Source: Polaromonas sp.
GTDB lineage: Bacteria; Pseudomonadota; Gammaproteobacteria; Burkholderiales; Burkholderiaceae_C
NCBI GenBank assembly: GCA_030654695.1
Contig: JAURWY010000025.1
Span: forward strand, 1-64,000
Direction: 5' to 3'
DNA: 64,000 nt
The notes beneath the pieces were generated by a model. That model was not told the origin of the DNA. It searched no databases and was given only the letters and a program-made list of their open reading frames with translations. Below, in pieces: positions 53,473 to 63,023 of this stretch (the first letter of the stretch is position 1; each line of letters begins with the position of its first letter). The translations under genes were made by a program, and so were the position numbers.

Positions 53473-54429
53473 ATGATTGATGTCACGCTCGCGAATTTTG
53501 AACAAGAAGTCATTCAGGCTTCCATGACCACACCGGTGCTGGTTGATTTTTGGGCGCCTTGGTGCGGCCCTTGCAAATCTCTCGGCCCGATTCTTGAAAA
53601 AGTCGAAGTCGCTTACGAAGGCCGCTTCAAGCTGGTGAAGATCGATTCCGACCAGGAGCAGCAGCTGGGCGCGGCCTTCGGCATCAAAAGTATTCCGACC
53701 TGCATTTTGCTGATCAACGGTCAGCCGGTCGACGGTTTCACCGGCGCGCAGACCGAAGGCAAGATCAAAGAATTTCTCGATAAGCACCTGGGAGATCCCG
53801 CTGAATTGGCAGCGCCGTCAGAAGCCGAGCAAGCGCAGGCCATGATGGCGAGCGGCGACCTGCAAAGCGCCCAAGACACGCTGGCTGAAGCGCTGGCCGT
53901 CAACCCGGCCAACGACGAAGCGCGTTTTGACTACGTCAAGTTGTTGATCCGCACGGGGCAACTCGCCGCCGCTAAAAGCGCGCTGGCACCCGCCTTGGTG
54001 CAGATCCCGGTGCAGCTGCGTTTTGAGGCACTCAAGCACTGGCTGCTGGCGCTCGAATTCGTCAGCACCGATCCGCGCGGCCAATGGGACTTGCCGCAGT
54101 TTGACGCGCTGATTGCGCAAAACAAACGTGATTTTGAAACCCGCTTGGCGAAAGCCCAACTGCTCATGACCCAAGGTGCCTGGGTGCCCGCGATGGACGA
54201 GCTGCTGGAAATCATCATGCGCGACAAGACCTGGAACGACCAAACACCGCGCAAAACCTTCGTGGCTATTTTGGAGCTGCTGACGCCGCCCAAACCCAAG
54301 CAAGCTCAAGACGCTTCTGGCAAGACCGCCGCTGGCATCGAGATCCTCGGCAAAGTGGTCGTCGAGGAAGATCCGCAGCTGGCCTTGGTGTCCACCTACC
54401 GCCGCAAGCTGAGCATGATGCTCAACTAA
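53473..54429 (+). CDS. cnoX: Thioredoxin-TPR co-chaperone (CnoX/YbbN-like)
   Basis: A 318-residue protein with an N-terminal thioredoxin domain carrying active site WAPWCGPCK near residue 30, followed from about 115 by a TPR-like helical region (AQAMMASGDLQSAQDTLAEA, DEARFDYVKLLIRTGQLAAA). It has the CGPC pair that E. coli YbbN lacks, so it may be redox-active as well as a holdase that passes clients to GroEL. ATG 53473 (MIDVTLANFE) is the family start; the frame is open from 53347, but the extra residues are hydrophobic and atypical. Confidence 0.87.
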   Translation: MIDVTLANFEQEVIQASMTTPVLVDFWAPWCGPCKSLGPILEKVEVAYEGRFKLVKIDSDQEQQLGAAFGIKSIPTCILLINGQPVDGFTGAQTEGKIKEFLDKHLGDPAELAAPSEAEQAQAMMASGDLQSAQDTLAEALAVNPANDEARFDYVKLLIRTGQLAAAKSALAPALVQIPVQLRFEALKHWLLALEFVSTDPRGQWDLPQFDALIAQNKRDFETRLAKAQLLMTQGAWVPAMDELLEIIMRDKTWNDQTPRKTFVAILELLTPPKPKQAQDASGKTAAGIEILGKVVVEEDPQLALVSTYRRKLSMMLN

Positions 54430-54481
54430 AAACTGGCTTTAGATGGCTTCGGCAGCTGTGGGCCGAGGTTAGCCCGTGTTG

Positions 54482-55390
54482 TCAGCTCGTCAAACGAGCC
54501 AAGGCTTCTTCGTATTTCGCGGCGGTCTTCAGCGCCACGTCCGGTGGCAGCTGCGGTGCTGGTGGCGTCTTGTCCCAAGGCTTGCCGTTGATGCGCACGG
54601 CTTCCAGCCAGTCGCGGACAAACTGCTTGTCGTAGCTGGGTGGATTTTGGCCGGCTGTGAAGGCTTGCTCGTACCCTTCAATCGGCCAGTAGCGTGAAGA
54701 GTCGGGCGTCAGCACTTCGTCCATCAGCGTCAACGTGCCTTGTTCGTCGAGGCCAAATTCAAACTTCGTGTCGGCAATGATGATGCCTTTGGTCAGCGCG
54801 AAAGCGGCCGCCGTTTGGTAGATCTCGATGCTGATTTTTTTGATTTGCGCGGCGAGCTTTGGGCCGACGATAGTTTCAACTTGCTCGTAGCTGATGTTCT
54901 CGTCGTGCTCGCCGGCTTCTGCTTTGGCCGCCGGCGTGAAGATCGGTTCAGGCAGCTTGCTGGCGTTTTTCAAACCGGCTGGCAAGGGCACGCCGCAGAC
55001 AGATTGCGTGGCTTGGTATTCCTGCCAGCCGCTGCCGGCCAAGTAGCCACGCACCACGGCCTCGACCGGAATTGGCTTCAGGCGCTTGACCAACATCGAG
55101 CGCTTGGTCACCTGCGGCAGTTCAGCCGCGGTAACGACGCTCTCAGGGGCTTCGCCGGTCAGGTGGTTGGGGCAAATGTGGCCGAGCTTGCCGAACCAGA
55201 ACAAAGCCATTTGCGTCAGCAGCGCACCTTTGCCGGGGATCGGCTCACCCAAAATCACGTCGAAAGCACTGAGCCTGTCGCTCGCCACCATCAGCAGGCG
55301 GTCTGTCCCAACGGCATAGTTGTCGCGCACTTTGCCGCGAGCCAGCAGAGGCAGAGAAGTCAGGGTGGAGGTGTGAAGCGCTTGGGTCAT
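54482..55390 (-). CDS. purC: Phosphoribosylaminoimidazole-succinocarboxamide synthase
   Basis: A 302-residue SAICAR synthetase of the longer eukaryote-like type common in betaproteobacteria. Motifs: [44 protein letters not shown], and [12 protein letters not shown] with [15 protein letters not shown]. It joins aspartate to CAIR using ATP. The start at 55390 (MTQALHTST) is 32 bases after the fba stop, consistent with an fba-purC transcript. The convergent cnoX-like gene ends 52 bases away. Confidence 0.94.
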   Translation of the reverse strand: MTQALHTSTLTSLPLLARGKVRDNYAVGTDRLLMVASDRLSAFDVILGEPIPGKGALLTQMALFWFGKLGHICPNHLTGEAPESVVTAAELPQVTKRSMLVKRLKPIPVEAVVRGYLAGSGWQEYQATQSVCGVPLPAGLKNASKLPEPIFTPAAKAEAGEHDENISYEQVETIVGPKLAAQIKKISIEIYQTAAAFALTKGIIIADTKFEFGLDEQGTLTLMDEVLTPDSSRYWPIEGYEQAFTAGQNPPSYDKQFVRDWLEAVRINGKPWDKTPPAPQLPPDVALKTAAKYEEALARLTS

Positions 55391-55422
55391 GAATGGCCGG
55401 GTAAACAGTAAAGAAGCAAGGT

Positions 55423-56487
55423 TCAGCGAACGACTTGTGCCAGTTCGCCCTTGGCGTATTTGGCCGCCACGACCGACAGGCTGTCGCCTTTGATCTTGCT
55501 GGCCTGGCCTTCGCAACCGAACTCGATGTAACGCTGTTTGCACAAAGCTTTGGCGGCAGCCGTGGCGGGTTTGAGCCATTCGCGGGGGTCAAATTTGGAG
55601 GGGTTTTCAGCCATGAATTGGCGCACAGCGCCGGTCATGGCCAAGCGAATGTCGGTGTCGATGTTGATCTTGCGGACGCCGAACTTGATGGCTTTTTGAA
55701 TTTCTTCTACCGGCACGCCGTAGGTTTCTTTCATGTCGCCGCCGTACTGGCGAATGATCGCCAGCAGGTCTTGCGGCACGCTGGACGAGCCGTGCATGAC
55801 CAAGTGCGTGTTGGGCAGGCGGCGGTGAATTTCTTTGATCAGCTCGATCGCCAGAATATCGCCCGTAGGCTTGCGCGTGAACTTGTAGGCGCCGTGGCTG
55901 GTGCCAATGGCAATTGCCAGGGCATCGAGCTGCGTGCGTTTGACGAAGTCAGCAGCTTGCTCCGGGTCGGTCAGCAACTGGGCGTGGGTCATCACGGCGT
56001 CAGTGCCATGGCCGTCTTCTTTGTCGCCTTGCATGGTTTCCAGACTGCCGAGGCAACCAAGTTCGCCTTCCACAGACACGCCGGTGGCGTGGGCCATTTC
56101 AACAACTTTGCGGGTGACTTCGACGTTGTAGTCGTAGTCGGCAATGGTCTTGCCATCGGCCAACAGCGAGCCGTCCATCATGACCGAGCTGAAGCCCAGG
56201 TCAATCGCGCCGCGGCAGACGTCAGGGTTCTGCCCGTGGTCTTGGTGCATGACGACGGGGATGTGGGGGTAGCTTTCAACCGCCGCTTGGATCAGCCGTT
56301 TGAGAAAACCTTCGCCAGCGTATTTGCGAGCCCCTGCGCTGGCTTGCATGATGACCGGGGCATTGACCTCGTCTGCGGCCTGCATGATGGCTTGCACCTG
56401 TTCCAGGTTGTTGACGTTGAACGCTGGAATGCCGTAGGTGTTGGCGGCGGCGTGGTCGAGCAGTTCGCGCAAGGAAACGAGGGCCAT
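55423..56487 (-). CDS. fba: Fructose-1,6-bisphosphate aldolase, class II
   Basis: A 354-residue zinc-dependent aldolase of the CbbA/Fba type. The zinc ligands lie in [12 protein letters not shown] and in [12 protein letters not shown]; phosphate-binding parts include [13 protein letters not shown] and [16 protein letters not shown]. It interconverts fructose-1,6-bisphosphate with the triose phosphates, and works with Pgk and PykA encoded upstream on the same strand. A 390-base gap separates it from pykA. Confidence 0.95.
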   Translation of the reverse strand: MALVSLRELLDHAAANTYGIPAFNVNNLEQVQAIMQAADEVNAPVIMQASAGARKYAGEGFLKRLIQAAVESYPHIPVVMHQDHGQNPDVCRGAIDLGFSSVMMDGSLLADGKTIADYDYNVEVTRKVVEMAHATGVSVEGELGCLGSLETMQGDKEDGHGTDAVMTHAQLLTDPEQAADFVKRTQLDALAIAIGTSHGAYKFTRKPTGDILAIELIKEIHRRLPNTHLVMHGSSSVPQDLLAIIRQYGGDMKETYGVPVEEIQKAIKFGVRKINIDTDIRLAMTGAVRQFMAENPSKFDPREWLKPATAAAKALCKQRYIEFGCEGQASKIKGDSLSVVAAKYAKGELAQVVR

Positions 56488-56625
56488 GGATGTAATCCCG
56501 TGATGTGTATGGATGAGTTGGTAACCGAGAGGTAACGGACGATTTTAACCGGCACCTCGTCGCTTGTTACTGCGCGGTCATTTATGGGCTTGGGGTCGCG
56601 TGGGTTGTTCTTTTTTTTTGCTCCG

Positions 56626-56703
56626 GCGTGGATGAGGCGCTGCGGCGGCCGCCTCATACTGGGGTACCAGAAATCGGCAGCCACCGCAGCGCCTCATCCA
56701 CGC
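56626..56703. repeat. Intergenic repeat unit 1: hairpin with 20-bp arms and the shared core in its loop
   Basis: A perfect 20-bp inverted repeat (56626-56645 with 56684-56703) encloses 38 bases. That loop contains a 27-base core at 56652-56678, which includes GGGGTACCAG. The same core recurs in inverted orientation at 56782-56808. A T-tract (56610-56619) lies beside the left arm, but on the wrong side for terminating the flanking minus-strand genes. Confidence 0.85.
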
Positions 56704-56760
56704 AACCGAAGTGCGCCTGAAGCGTTGAATGCAATGCGTGCTAAAAACATAGCGATCAAG

Positions 56761-56834
56761 GGCGAGTGGGTTGGGCGGGCGGCCGATTTCTGGTACCCCA
56801 GTATGAGGACGCCGGCCCAACCCAGTCACCCGCC
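56761..56834. repeat. Intergenic repeat unit 2: inverted copy of the core in a hairpin with a different stem
   Basis: The 27-base core at 56782-56808 is the exact reverse complement of 56652-56678. It is flanked by imperfect inverted arms (56761-56776 with 56815-56834) whose sequence is unrelated to the 20-bp arms of unit 1. The rest of the 390-base fba-pykA gap holds no gene that I can support: the short open frames there are read from the repeats themselves. Confidence 0.8.
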
Positions 56835-56877
56835 AGCGCTAAACCAAGACCGCAACAGCACCCGAACCCGACCAGCC

Positions 56878-58311
56878 TCAAGATACCCGGCAAATCTTCA
56901 GCATGTTCGTGCCACCCGGCGCACCCATCGGCTCGCCGCAAGTGATCGCGTACACATCACCGCTCTGCACAATGTGCCGACGCAGCAAATGATCCTCAGC
57001 CTGAGCCAGCGCCGAATCGCGGTCAACGATGGTGTCCATCAAAATCGGCCGCACATTCCGGTAAAGCGCCATCTTGCGCTGCGTTGCTAAGCGCGGCGTG
57101 AGGGCATAAATCGGCACCCGAATGTCGTGACGGCTCATCCACAACGGGGTGGAGCCGCTGTCTGTTAACGCGACGATCGCCTTGGCGCCCAAGTGATGTG
57201 CCGTGAACAATGCACCGATCGCGATCGATTGGTCAATGCGGCTGAAGGTCTTGCCACTGAAGTCAGCCTCCAACTCGCCATACTCGGCTTTTTCGGCCTC
57301 CACACAGATCTTCGCCATCTCCTCAACCGTCTCCAGCGGGAAGCGGCCGACCGCGGTTTCGGCGCTCAACATCACCGCATCGGTACCGTCCAGCACGGCG
57401 TTAGCCACATCGCTGACCTCGGCGCGTGTTGGCACCGGATTCAAGATCATGCTTTCCATCATCTGCGTCGCCGTGATGACCAATTTGTCTGCCGCGCGCG
57501 CCATCTTGATCATGCGTTTTTGCAGGGCCGGCACAGCGGCATTGCCGACCTCAATCGCCAAGTCACCGCGGGCCACCATGATGCCATCGCTGACGCGCAA
57601 GATCTCGTCGAGATTCGGGATCGCTTCCGCCCGCTCGATCTTGGCGATCAGCCCCGGCTTGTGTTTGTAGGGCGCTGCCGCCACGTAGCACAACTGGCGC
57701 GCCATTTCCATGTCGGTGGCGTTTTTCGGGAAACTCACTGCCACGTAGTCGGCCTGAAAACTCATCGCCGTTTTGATGTCGTCCATGTCCTTGCTGGTCA
57801 GCGCTGGTGCCGTCAGGCCACCGCCCTGTTTGTTGATGCCCTTGTTGTTGGACAGCTCACCGCCAACCTTGACGCGGGTGTGAATTTCTTCACCGCGCAC
57901 GGCGTCTACGGTCAGCACAATCAAGCCGTCATTCAGCAGCAAAATGTCGCCCGCTTTCAGATCGCGCGGCAGTTCTTTGTAATCGAGGCCGACGCCCTTG
58001 ATGTCGCCGGGCTCCGTGCGTGAGGCGTCGAGGATGAATTTTTCACCGGTGACCAGCATCACCTTGCCCTCGGCAAACTTGCCAACGCGAATTTTTGGGC
58101 CTTGCAGGTCGGCCATGATGGCCACCTCGCGGCCAACGCGCTGCGCTGCTTCGCGTACCAGCTTGGCAATTTTGATGTGGTCTTCGGCCTTGCCATGGCT
58201 GAAATTCATGCGCACCACGTTGACCCCCGTGGCGATCATTTTTTCAAGCATCGCCGCATCGCTGGACGCGGGGCCGAGGGTGATGACAATTTTGGTGGCG
58301 CGACTGGGCAT
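56878..58311 (-). CDS. pykA: Pyruvate kinase
   Basis: A 477-residue pyruvate kinase. Landmarks in order: RATKIVITLGPASS, VVRMNFSHG, GLIAKIERAEAIPNLDEIL (catalytic lysine), MVARGDLAIEVG (metal ligands), ITATQMMESMI and the C-terminal allosteric domain ending RVS. It makes pyruvate and ATP from phosphoenolpyruvate. ATG 58311 (MPSRATKIV) is the family start; the longer frame from 58347 adds 12 atypical residues. It is divergent from the desaturase gene. Confidence 0.95.
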   Translation of the reverse strand: MPSRATKIVITLGPASSDAAMLEKMIATGVNVVRMNFSHGKAEDHIKIAKLVREAAQRVGREVAIMADLQGPKIRVGKFAEGKVMLVTGEKFILDASRTEPGDIKGVGLDYKELPRDLKAGDILLLNDGLIVLTVDAVRGEEIHTRVKVGGELSNNKGINKQGGGLTAPALTSKDMDDIKTAMSFQADYVAVSFPKNATDMEMARQLCYVAAAPYKHKPGLIAKIERAEAIPNLDEILRVSDGIMVARGDLAIEVGNAAVPALQKRMIKMARAADKLVITATQMMESMILNPVPTRAEVSDVANAVLDGTDAVMLSAETAVGRFPLETVEEMAKICVEAEKAEYGELEADFSGKTFSRIDQSIAIGALFTAHHLGAKAIVALTDSGSTPLWMSRHDIRVPIYALTPRLATQRKMALYRNVRPILMDTIVDRDSALAQAEDHLLRRHIVQSGDVYAITCGEPMGAPGGTNMLKICRVS

Positions 58312-58389
58312 GGGCTTGTCTCCGTGTAGTTTTATGGGCATTCTCACACGAAGAAGTTACAAAGTGGGTACGGGCCATTTGCCGTCACT

Positions 58390-58403
58390 TTGATCTGCAT
58401 CAG
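58390..58403. promoter_or_regulatory. FNR/ANR-like binding site upstream of the desaturase
   Basis: TTGATCTGCATCAG matches the FNR consensus TTGAT-N4-ATCAA at 9 of 10 defined positions. A possible -10 element TAGGAT (58426-58431) would put the site centre about 41.5 bases upstream of the transcription start, the class II activator position. The site also lies 79 bases upstream of pykA on the other strand, so it could affect either gene. Confidence 0.55.
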
Positions 58404-58458
58404 AACCTCGGCAGATCGCTCGTTTTAGGATGACTTGTCTTCTTATTCATACACATCC

Positions 58459-59547
58459 ATGTCTGCATTGCCACACTTACCTGTTCCGCCACATGAGCCA
58501 CTGCCGCACCGTAAAACTTTGCGCACATGGCTGATACCGTTGTCAACGCGCACCACGCTGTGGGCGCTGGTGTTGTTGGTGTTTGACTACGCCTTGTTGG
58601 TCACGGCGCTGGCCGGCACCGTCTGGCTGGCGGCGGGCTGGGCGAAATTGTTGTCGGGGCTGGCGGCGGGGTTTGTCACCGGTCGGCTGTTTGTGATTGG
58701 CCATGACGCGTGCCATCAAAGCTTGACACCGCACCGAAGGCTGAATAAATGGCTCGGCCGCTTGGCCTTTTTGCCCTCGCTCACCCCGTACAGTTTGTGG
58801 GACATCGGCCACAACGTGATTCACCATGGCTACACCAATCTGAAGGGTGTTGATTTTGTCTGGGCACCGCTGACACCGGATGAATACGCCGCCCTCACAC
58901 CGGTCGGAAGATTGAAAGAGCGCATCTACCGCAGCGGTTGGGCGCCTGGCTTGTATTACATGACTGAGATCTGGTGGAAGCGCCTGTTCTTTCCGAATCA
59001 CCAAGCGATGCCAACGCGCCGGCCTATTTTCATGAAGGACTGTTTGCTGGTGTCGGCTTTTGCATTGGCTTGGGCTGCTGCGCTGGCGGCTGCGGCAGTG
59101 GCTACCGCGCAACCGATCTTGCCCGTGTTACTGGCCGGTTGGGTGCTGCCATTTTTATTCTGGAACGCCATGATCGGCTTCGTCGTCTATGTGCACCACA
59201 CGCACACGCAAGTGCGCTGGCATGAAGAAAAAGCCGCTTGGACGCGCTCGCAACCTTTCGTGTCAACCACCGTGCACCTGACCTTTCGGTTTGGCATCGG
59301 CTCGGTGCTGCACCACATCATGGAGCACACGGCGCACCACGTCGACATGAGCATTCCGCTGTACCGGCTCAAGGACGCGCAGTCCAAACTCGAACACATG
59401 CTGCCCGAGCGCATCATCGTTCAGCCATTCTCATGGCGCTGGTATTTTCAGACGGCGCGCTTGTGCAAGCTGTACGACTTCAAGCGCCATGACTGGACTG
59501 ATTTTTCAGGTCGGGCGGCGGGGGCTTCAGCGTTGCCAGCGGGCTGA
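58459..59547 (+). CDS. Fatty acid desaturase (membrane di-iron)
   Basis: A 362-residue integral membrane desaturase with the three histidine boxes HDACHQS (near 85), HNVIHHGYTN (near 120) and HHIMEHTAHHVDM (near 290), separated by hydrophobic hairpins. It would introduce a double bond into acyl chains using O2. Related enzymes include acyl-lipid Delta-12 desaturases of cyanobacteria and proteobacteria. ATG 58459 is chosen; an in-frame TTG lies 24 bases earlier. The gene sits inverted between pykA and pgk and interrupts the glycolytic run. Confidence 0.88.
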   Translation: MSALPHLPVPPHEPLPHRKTLRTWLIPLSTRTTLWALVLLVFDYALLVTALAGTVWLAAGWAKLLSGLAAGFVTGRLFVIGHDACHQSLTPHRRLNKWLGRLAFLPSLTPYSLWDIGHNVIHHGYTNLKGVDFVWAPLTPDEYAALTPVGRLKERIYRSGWAPGLYYMTEIWWKRLFFPNHQAMPTRRPIFMKDCLLVSAFALAWAAALAAAAVATAQPILPVLLAGWVLPFLFWNAMIGFVVYVHHTHTQVRWHEEKAAWTRSQPFVSTTVHLTFRFGIGSVLHHIMEHTAHHVDMSIPLYRLKDAQSKLEHMLPERIIVQPFSWRWYFQTARLCKLYDFKRHDWTDFSGRAAGASALPAG

Positions 59548-59552
59548 CCGTT

Positions 59553-60746
59553 TCAGCCGGCTGCGCGCTTTTGCAAAATCTCAAACGCCGGCAGCGTCTT
59601 GCCTTCCAGCACTTCCAGAAAAGCGCCGCCGCCGGTGGAGATGTAGTCGACGTCTTTCTCGATGCCGTATTTGGCAATCGCGGCCAGCGTGTCGCCACCA
59701 CCGGCAATCGAAAAACCGCTGCTGTCGGCTACGGCGCGGGCAATGCCTTCGGTGCCATGGGAAAAAGCCTCAAACTCGAACACGCCGACCGGGCCGTTCC
59801 AGACAATGGTGCCGGCGGCTTTGAGCTGCGCGGCCAAGCGTGCGGTGGTGTCTGGGCCAATGTCCAAAATCAGGTCGTCGTCGGCCACATCGGTGGCGGC
59901 TTTGATGGTGGCGGGCGCGTCAGCGGCAAAGCTCTTGGCCGTCACCACGTCGGTCGGAATCGGCACTTCAGCGCCGCGTGCTTTCATGGCGACGATGACG
60001 GCTTTGGCATCGTCCAGCAGGTCGGCTTCAGCCAGGCTTTTGCCAATGTTCAAACCGGCTGCCAGCATGAAGGTGTTGGCAATGCCGCCACCCACAATCA
60101 ACTGGTCGACGTTGTTGGCGAGGGCTTTCAAAATGGTCAGCTTGGTCGACACTTTGCTGCCCGCCACGATGGCCACCAGCGGCCGGCGCGGATTCGACAG
60201 TGCCTTGGCAATCGCGTCCATCTCAGCCGCCAACAGCGGGCCTGCGGACGCGATCTTGGCGTATTGCGCAATACCGTAAGTCGAGGCTTCGGCGCGGTGG
60301 GCCGTGCCAAAAGCGTCGTGCACAAAGATGTCACACAGCGCCGCCATTTTGCGGGCCAAGGCTTCGTCATTTTTTTTCTCGCCGCGGTTCAAGCGGCAGT
60401 TTTCCAGCATGACGATCTGGCCGGGTTTGACGTCAACGCCATCTATCCAATCAGACACCAGCGGGATCTCGCGTTGCATGAGTTCTGCCAAGCGCTGGGC
60501 CACTGGCGCGAGTGAATCGGCGGCTTTGAATTCACCCTCGGTGGGCCGGCCCAGATGCGAAGTCACCATGACGGCGGCACCGGCATCCAGCGCCATCTGC
60601 AGGCACGGAATGGAGGCACGAATGCGCGTGTCTTCCGTGATGCGGCCGTTGTCGTCTTGCGGCACGTTGAGGTCGGCACGGATAAAAACACGCTTGCCAG
60701 CCGCTTGGCCATTGGCGCACAGATCAGAAAAACGAATGAAATTCAT
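59553..60746 (-). CDS. pgk: Phosphoglycerate kinase
   Basis: A 397-residue Pgk. [15 protein letters not shown] at the N terminus, TSHLGRP, the hinge region [12 protein letters not shown] and the nucleotide loop [13 protein letters not shown] are all present. It transfers phosphate between 1,3-bisphosphoglycerate and ADP. ATG 60746 ([10 protein letters not shown]) is the family start. The convergent desaturase gene ends 5 bases away, and the azlD stop lies 85 bases upstream of the start. Confidence 0.95.
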   Translation of the reverse strand: MNFIRFSDLCANGQAAGKRVFIRADLNVPQDDNGRITEDTRIRASIPCLQMALDAGAAVMVTSHLGRPTEGEFKAADSLAPVAQRLAELMQREIPLVSDWIDGVDVKPGQIVMLENCRLNRGEKKNDEALARKMAALCDIFVHDAFGTAHRAEASTYGIAQYAKIASAGPLLAAEMDAIAKALSNPRRPLVAIVAGSKVSTKLTILKALANNVDQLIVGGGIANTFMLAAGLNIGKSLAEADLLDDAKAVIVAMKARGAEVPIPTDVVTAKSFAADAPATIKAATDVADDDLILDIGPDTTARLAAQLKAAGTIVWNGPVGVFEFEAFSHGTEGIARAVADSSGFSIAGGGDTLAAIAKYGIEKDVDYISTGGGAFLEVLEGKTLPAFEILQKRAAG

Positions 60747-60831
60747 AGGGTCTTTGAGGGATAACGGGGTATGAAATGCGCGCGCAAAAAACGCAGGACT
60801 CAAGGCGTTGAATTGTAAAGAGTCTCGGCGG

Positions 60832-61167
60832 CTACCAACCGAACCCGACGTGCAGTGGCAAATACACCGTCATGCCCGCGATGATGGTGCCGAGCATGCT
60901 GCGTTTCCAATAGAACCAAGCCAAGCCTGCCACCACCGCAAAGAGGCGGGCATCTTGCCAGGTGCTGATTAAATGGCCTTGTGTTGTCACCATCTCGGGC
61001 ACGATCACGGCCGCCAAGGCGGCGATGGGCGCGTAGTGCAGTCCGCGCTGCAGCCAAGCGGGCATCGACCAGGGGTTGCTTGATAAAAAGAAAAAACTGC
61101 GTGTGATGACGGTGAGCATCGCCATGCCAACGATGGTGACCACCGTCCAGAGGTCGGTTTGGTTCAT
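60832..61167 (-). CDS. azlD: AzlD family membrane protein (branched-chain amino acid exporter subunit)
   Basis: A 111-residue protein with about four hydrophobic segments and the AzlD landmarks [12 protein letters not shown] and [16 protein letters not shown]. With AzlC it forms a two-component exporter of branched-chain amino acids or analogues. Its start overlaps the azlC stop by 4 bases (ATGA), as usual for the pair. Confidence 0.87.
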   Translation of the reverse strand: MNQTDLWTVVTIVGMAMLTVITRSFFFLSSNPWSMPAWLQRGLHYAPIAALAAVIVPEMVTTQGHLISTWQDARLFAVVAGLAWFYWKRSMLGTIIAGMTVYLPLHVGFGW

Positions 61168-61910
61168 GGGTTTTTAGGGGGTGTTTTGGCCTTGATGGCG
61201 TGGTCTGCGAGCATGGGTTTTTCAAGCATCAAGCAGACCGCCACAGCCAGCACAATGGCGACGATGATGTTCAGCTTGAGCGGCAACGTATAGGCAACCA
61301 CGGCGACACTGCCCGCCACGACCGCAGCCAGCGCGCGCAGGCGCGTGGTGGCCAGCGAACTCATGATGCCCATCAAGGCCAAAATACCGGCAAAGCCCAG
61401 CCCCCAACTGACAGGTATCGCATTGGCCAGTGTGATGCCCAGCAGGGTGACGGCCATCCAGTTGACCCAGTTCAGCGCGCTGTTACCGGCCAGATAGGCT
61501 TCTTCGGCGCGTTTGCCAACAGCATCGTTGGCAGGGTGTGGAAAGCGTTTGGTGAACTGCACATACGTCAGGTCAGTCGTGAAGTAGCCGCTGGCCAGAC
61601 GCCGCCAAAAACCCTGGTGCATCACATAGGCACGGAGATGGACGCTGAAAACCATGAAGCGCAGGTTCACACACAAGGTGGTGGCCAACACCACCCACAT
61701 CGGTGCGCCGGCCACGATCAATGGCAGCGCGGCCAGTTGCGAACTGCCGGCGAAGACCAACAGCCCCATCAGTAACACCTCGACCAGGCTCATCCCAGAC
61801 TTGATCATGGCCACGCCGGTCATCAGACCCCAAGCGGCCATGCCCGGTGCCAAGGCCAGCATGTCGCGCGCACCGATGCGAAATTCCGGGTGTTTGTAGA
61901 GGGCTGTCAT
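61164..61910 (-). CDS. azlC: AzlC family permease (branched-chain amino acid exporter subunit)
   Basis: A 248-residue membrane protein with about seven hydrophobic segments. AzlC features: [36 protein letters not shown] and the [14 protein letters not shown] stretch. It makes up the larger subunit of the AzlCD exporter. The start overlaps the fmt stop by 4 bases, so azlCD is probably co-transcribed with fmt. The link of fmt to an exporter is unexplained. Confidence 0.88.
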   Translation of the reverse strand: MTALYKHPEFRIGARDMLALAPGMAAWGLMTGVAMIKSGMSLVEVLLMGLLVFAGSSQLAALPLIVAGAPMWVVLATTLCVNLRFMVFSVHLRAYVMHQGFWRRLASGYFTTDLTYVQFTKRFPHPANDAVGKRAEEAYLAGNSALNWVNWMAVTLLGITLANAIPVSWGLGFAGILALMGIMSSLATTRLRALAAVVAGSVAVVAYTLPLKLNIIVAIVLAVAVCLMLEKPMLADHAIKAKTPPKNP

Positions 61911-62893
61911 GCCGCGGCAATCGCGGGCGCGCTGCCGAACTGCTGTCCAGGCTGAATCTCAAAGCCGCGCAAGAAGTCAGCGGCATCGAGTGGCTTGCCG
62001 CCGGCTTTTTGCAGACGACGGATGCGCAACACGCCGTCCACCGCTGCGATGTCGACGCCCTCTGCACTGGCGGCCAACACCTGGCCGGCCATGGCGCTGC
62101 TAGGCGGTCGCACGGCCGGCAGCACCTCGGCGCGCCAGAACTTGATGGTCTCGCCGTTCAGCGTGCTGCAGGCGACCGGAAAGGGGTTGAAGGCGCGGAT
62201 ACGGCGCTCCAGAGTGGCTACGCCTTGGGTCCAGTCGAGCGCGGCTTCGCGTTTGTCAATTTTGTGTGCGTAGCTGATGCCTTCAGCCGGCTGCGGTATC
62301 GCATGTAAGCCACCGCTCGCTGCCAATGCAAGCGCTTGAGCAATCATCCGGCCACCGAGTTCGGCGAGTTGGTCATGCAGCGTTTCCGTGCTGTCGTGCG
62401 GGCCGATCGGCAGTGTCTCCAGCAGCAGCATGTCGCCAGTGTCTAGGCCGGCATCCATCTGCATGATGGTCACGCCGGTCTCGCTGTCACCGGCTTCAAT
62501 GGCGCGGTGAATCGGTGCTGCACCGCGCCAACGCGGCAAGATCGAGCCATGGATATTCAGGCAACCCAGCCGCGGCGTGTCGAGCACCCACTGCGGCAAG
62601 ATCAAGCCGTAGGCGGCGACCACCATCACATCGGCTTGAGCCGCTTCGATGGCCGCGCGTGCGGCTGCGGCGTCTTCCGGATACTTGCCGTCAAGCCGCA
62701 GGCTGCGCGGTTGGGCAACTGGAATTTGGTGGCTCTCGGCCCACTGCTTGACCGCCGATGCTTGCAGTTTCATGCCGCGACCAGCGGGCCGGTCGGGTTG
62801 TGTCAGCACCAGTGCGATGTCAAAGCCCGCACTGTGCAATTTTTTCAAAGCCACTCGGGCGAATTCAGGGGTACCAGCAAAAATAACGCGCAT
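61907..62893 (-). CDS. fmt: Methionyl-tRNA formyltransferase
   Basis: A 328-residue enzyme that formylates initiator Met-tRNA with 10-formyl-THF. The active-site segment [20 protein letters not shown] holds the catalytic Asn and His, and [11 protein letters not shown] the Asp. The N terminus [19 protein letters not shown] is diagnostic. The C-terminal OB-like domain (from about 215) is present. The usual partner def is not in the window. A promoter for the divergent gltI-like gene lies just upstream. Confidence 0.94.
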   Translation of the reverse strand: MRVIFAGTPEFARVALKKLHSAGFDIALVLTQPDRPAGRGMKLQASAVKQWAESHQIPVAQPRSLRLDGKYPEDAAAARAAIEAAQADVMVVAAYGLILPQWVLDTPRLGCLNIHGSILPRWRGAAPIHRAIEAGDSETGVTIMQMDAGLDTGDMLLLETLPIGPHDSTETLHDQLAELGGRMIAQALALAASGGLHAIPQPAEGISYAHKIDKREAALDWTQGVATLERRIRAFNPFPVACSTLNGETIKFWRAEVLPAVRPPSSAMAGQVLAASAEGVDIAAVDGVLRIRRLQKAGGKPLDAADFLRGFEIQPGQQFGSAPAIAAA

Positions 62894-62914
62894 GTCGGCA
62901 TTCTACGGAGTGGC

Positions 62915-62943
62915 TTGAATGCACCAGATCGGGGCATCATAAT
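62915..62943 (+). promoter_or_regulatory. Predicted sigma-70 promoter of the glutamate/aspartate transport operon
   Basis: TTGAAT (62915-62920) and CATAAT (62938-62943) are separated by 17 bases, identical hexamers and spacing to the promoter at 6315-6343. The predicted start point leaves a leader of about 70 bases before ATG 63024. AAAGGA lies 7 bases before the ATG. Confidence 0.65.
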
Positions 62944-63023
62944 TAGGTCTGCAACTTGCTTGGTTCTGACACGGGTGGGGTGCAGCCCCTTATTCGACCC
63001 TCACTCACATTCAAAGGATTCTC

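Noticed and set aside
55435..56535. A 366-codon open frame antisense to fba.
   Set aside because: The fba gene is unambiguous. The antisense product has no recognisable domain and its low-complexity composition mirrors fba codons.
56610..56703. Intrinsic terminator formed by the 20-bp hairpin and the adjacent T-tract.
   Set aside because: The T-tract precedes the hairpin on the plus strand and becomes an A-tract in transcripts of the flanking minus-strand genes, so it cannot act as their terminator.
56584..57090. Short open frames in the fba-pykA gap that share a repeated peptide.
   Set aside because: The shared peptide arises from translating the inverted DNA repeat on both strands. There is no ribosome binding site and no family resemblance.
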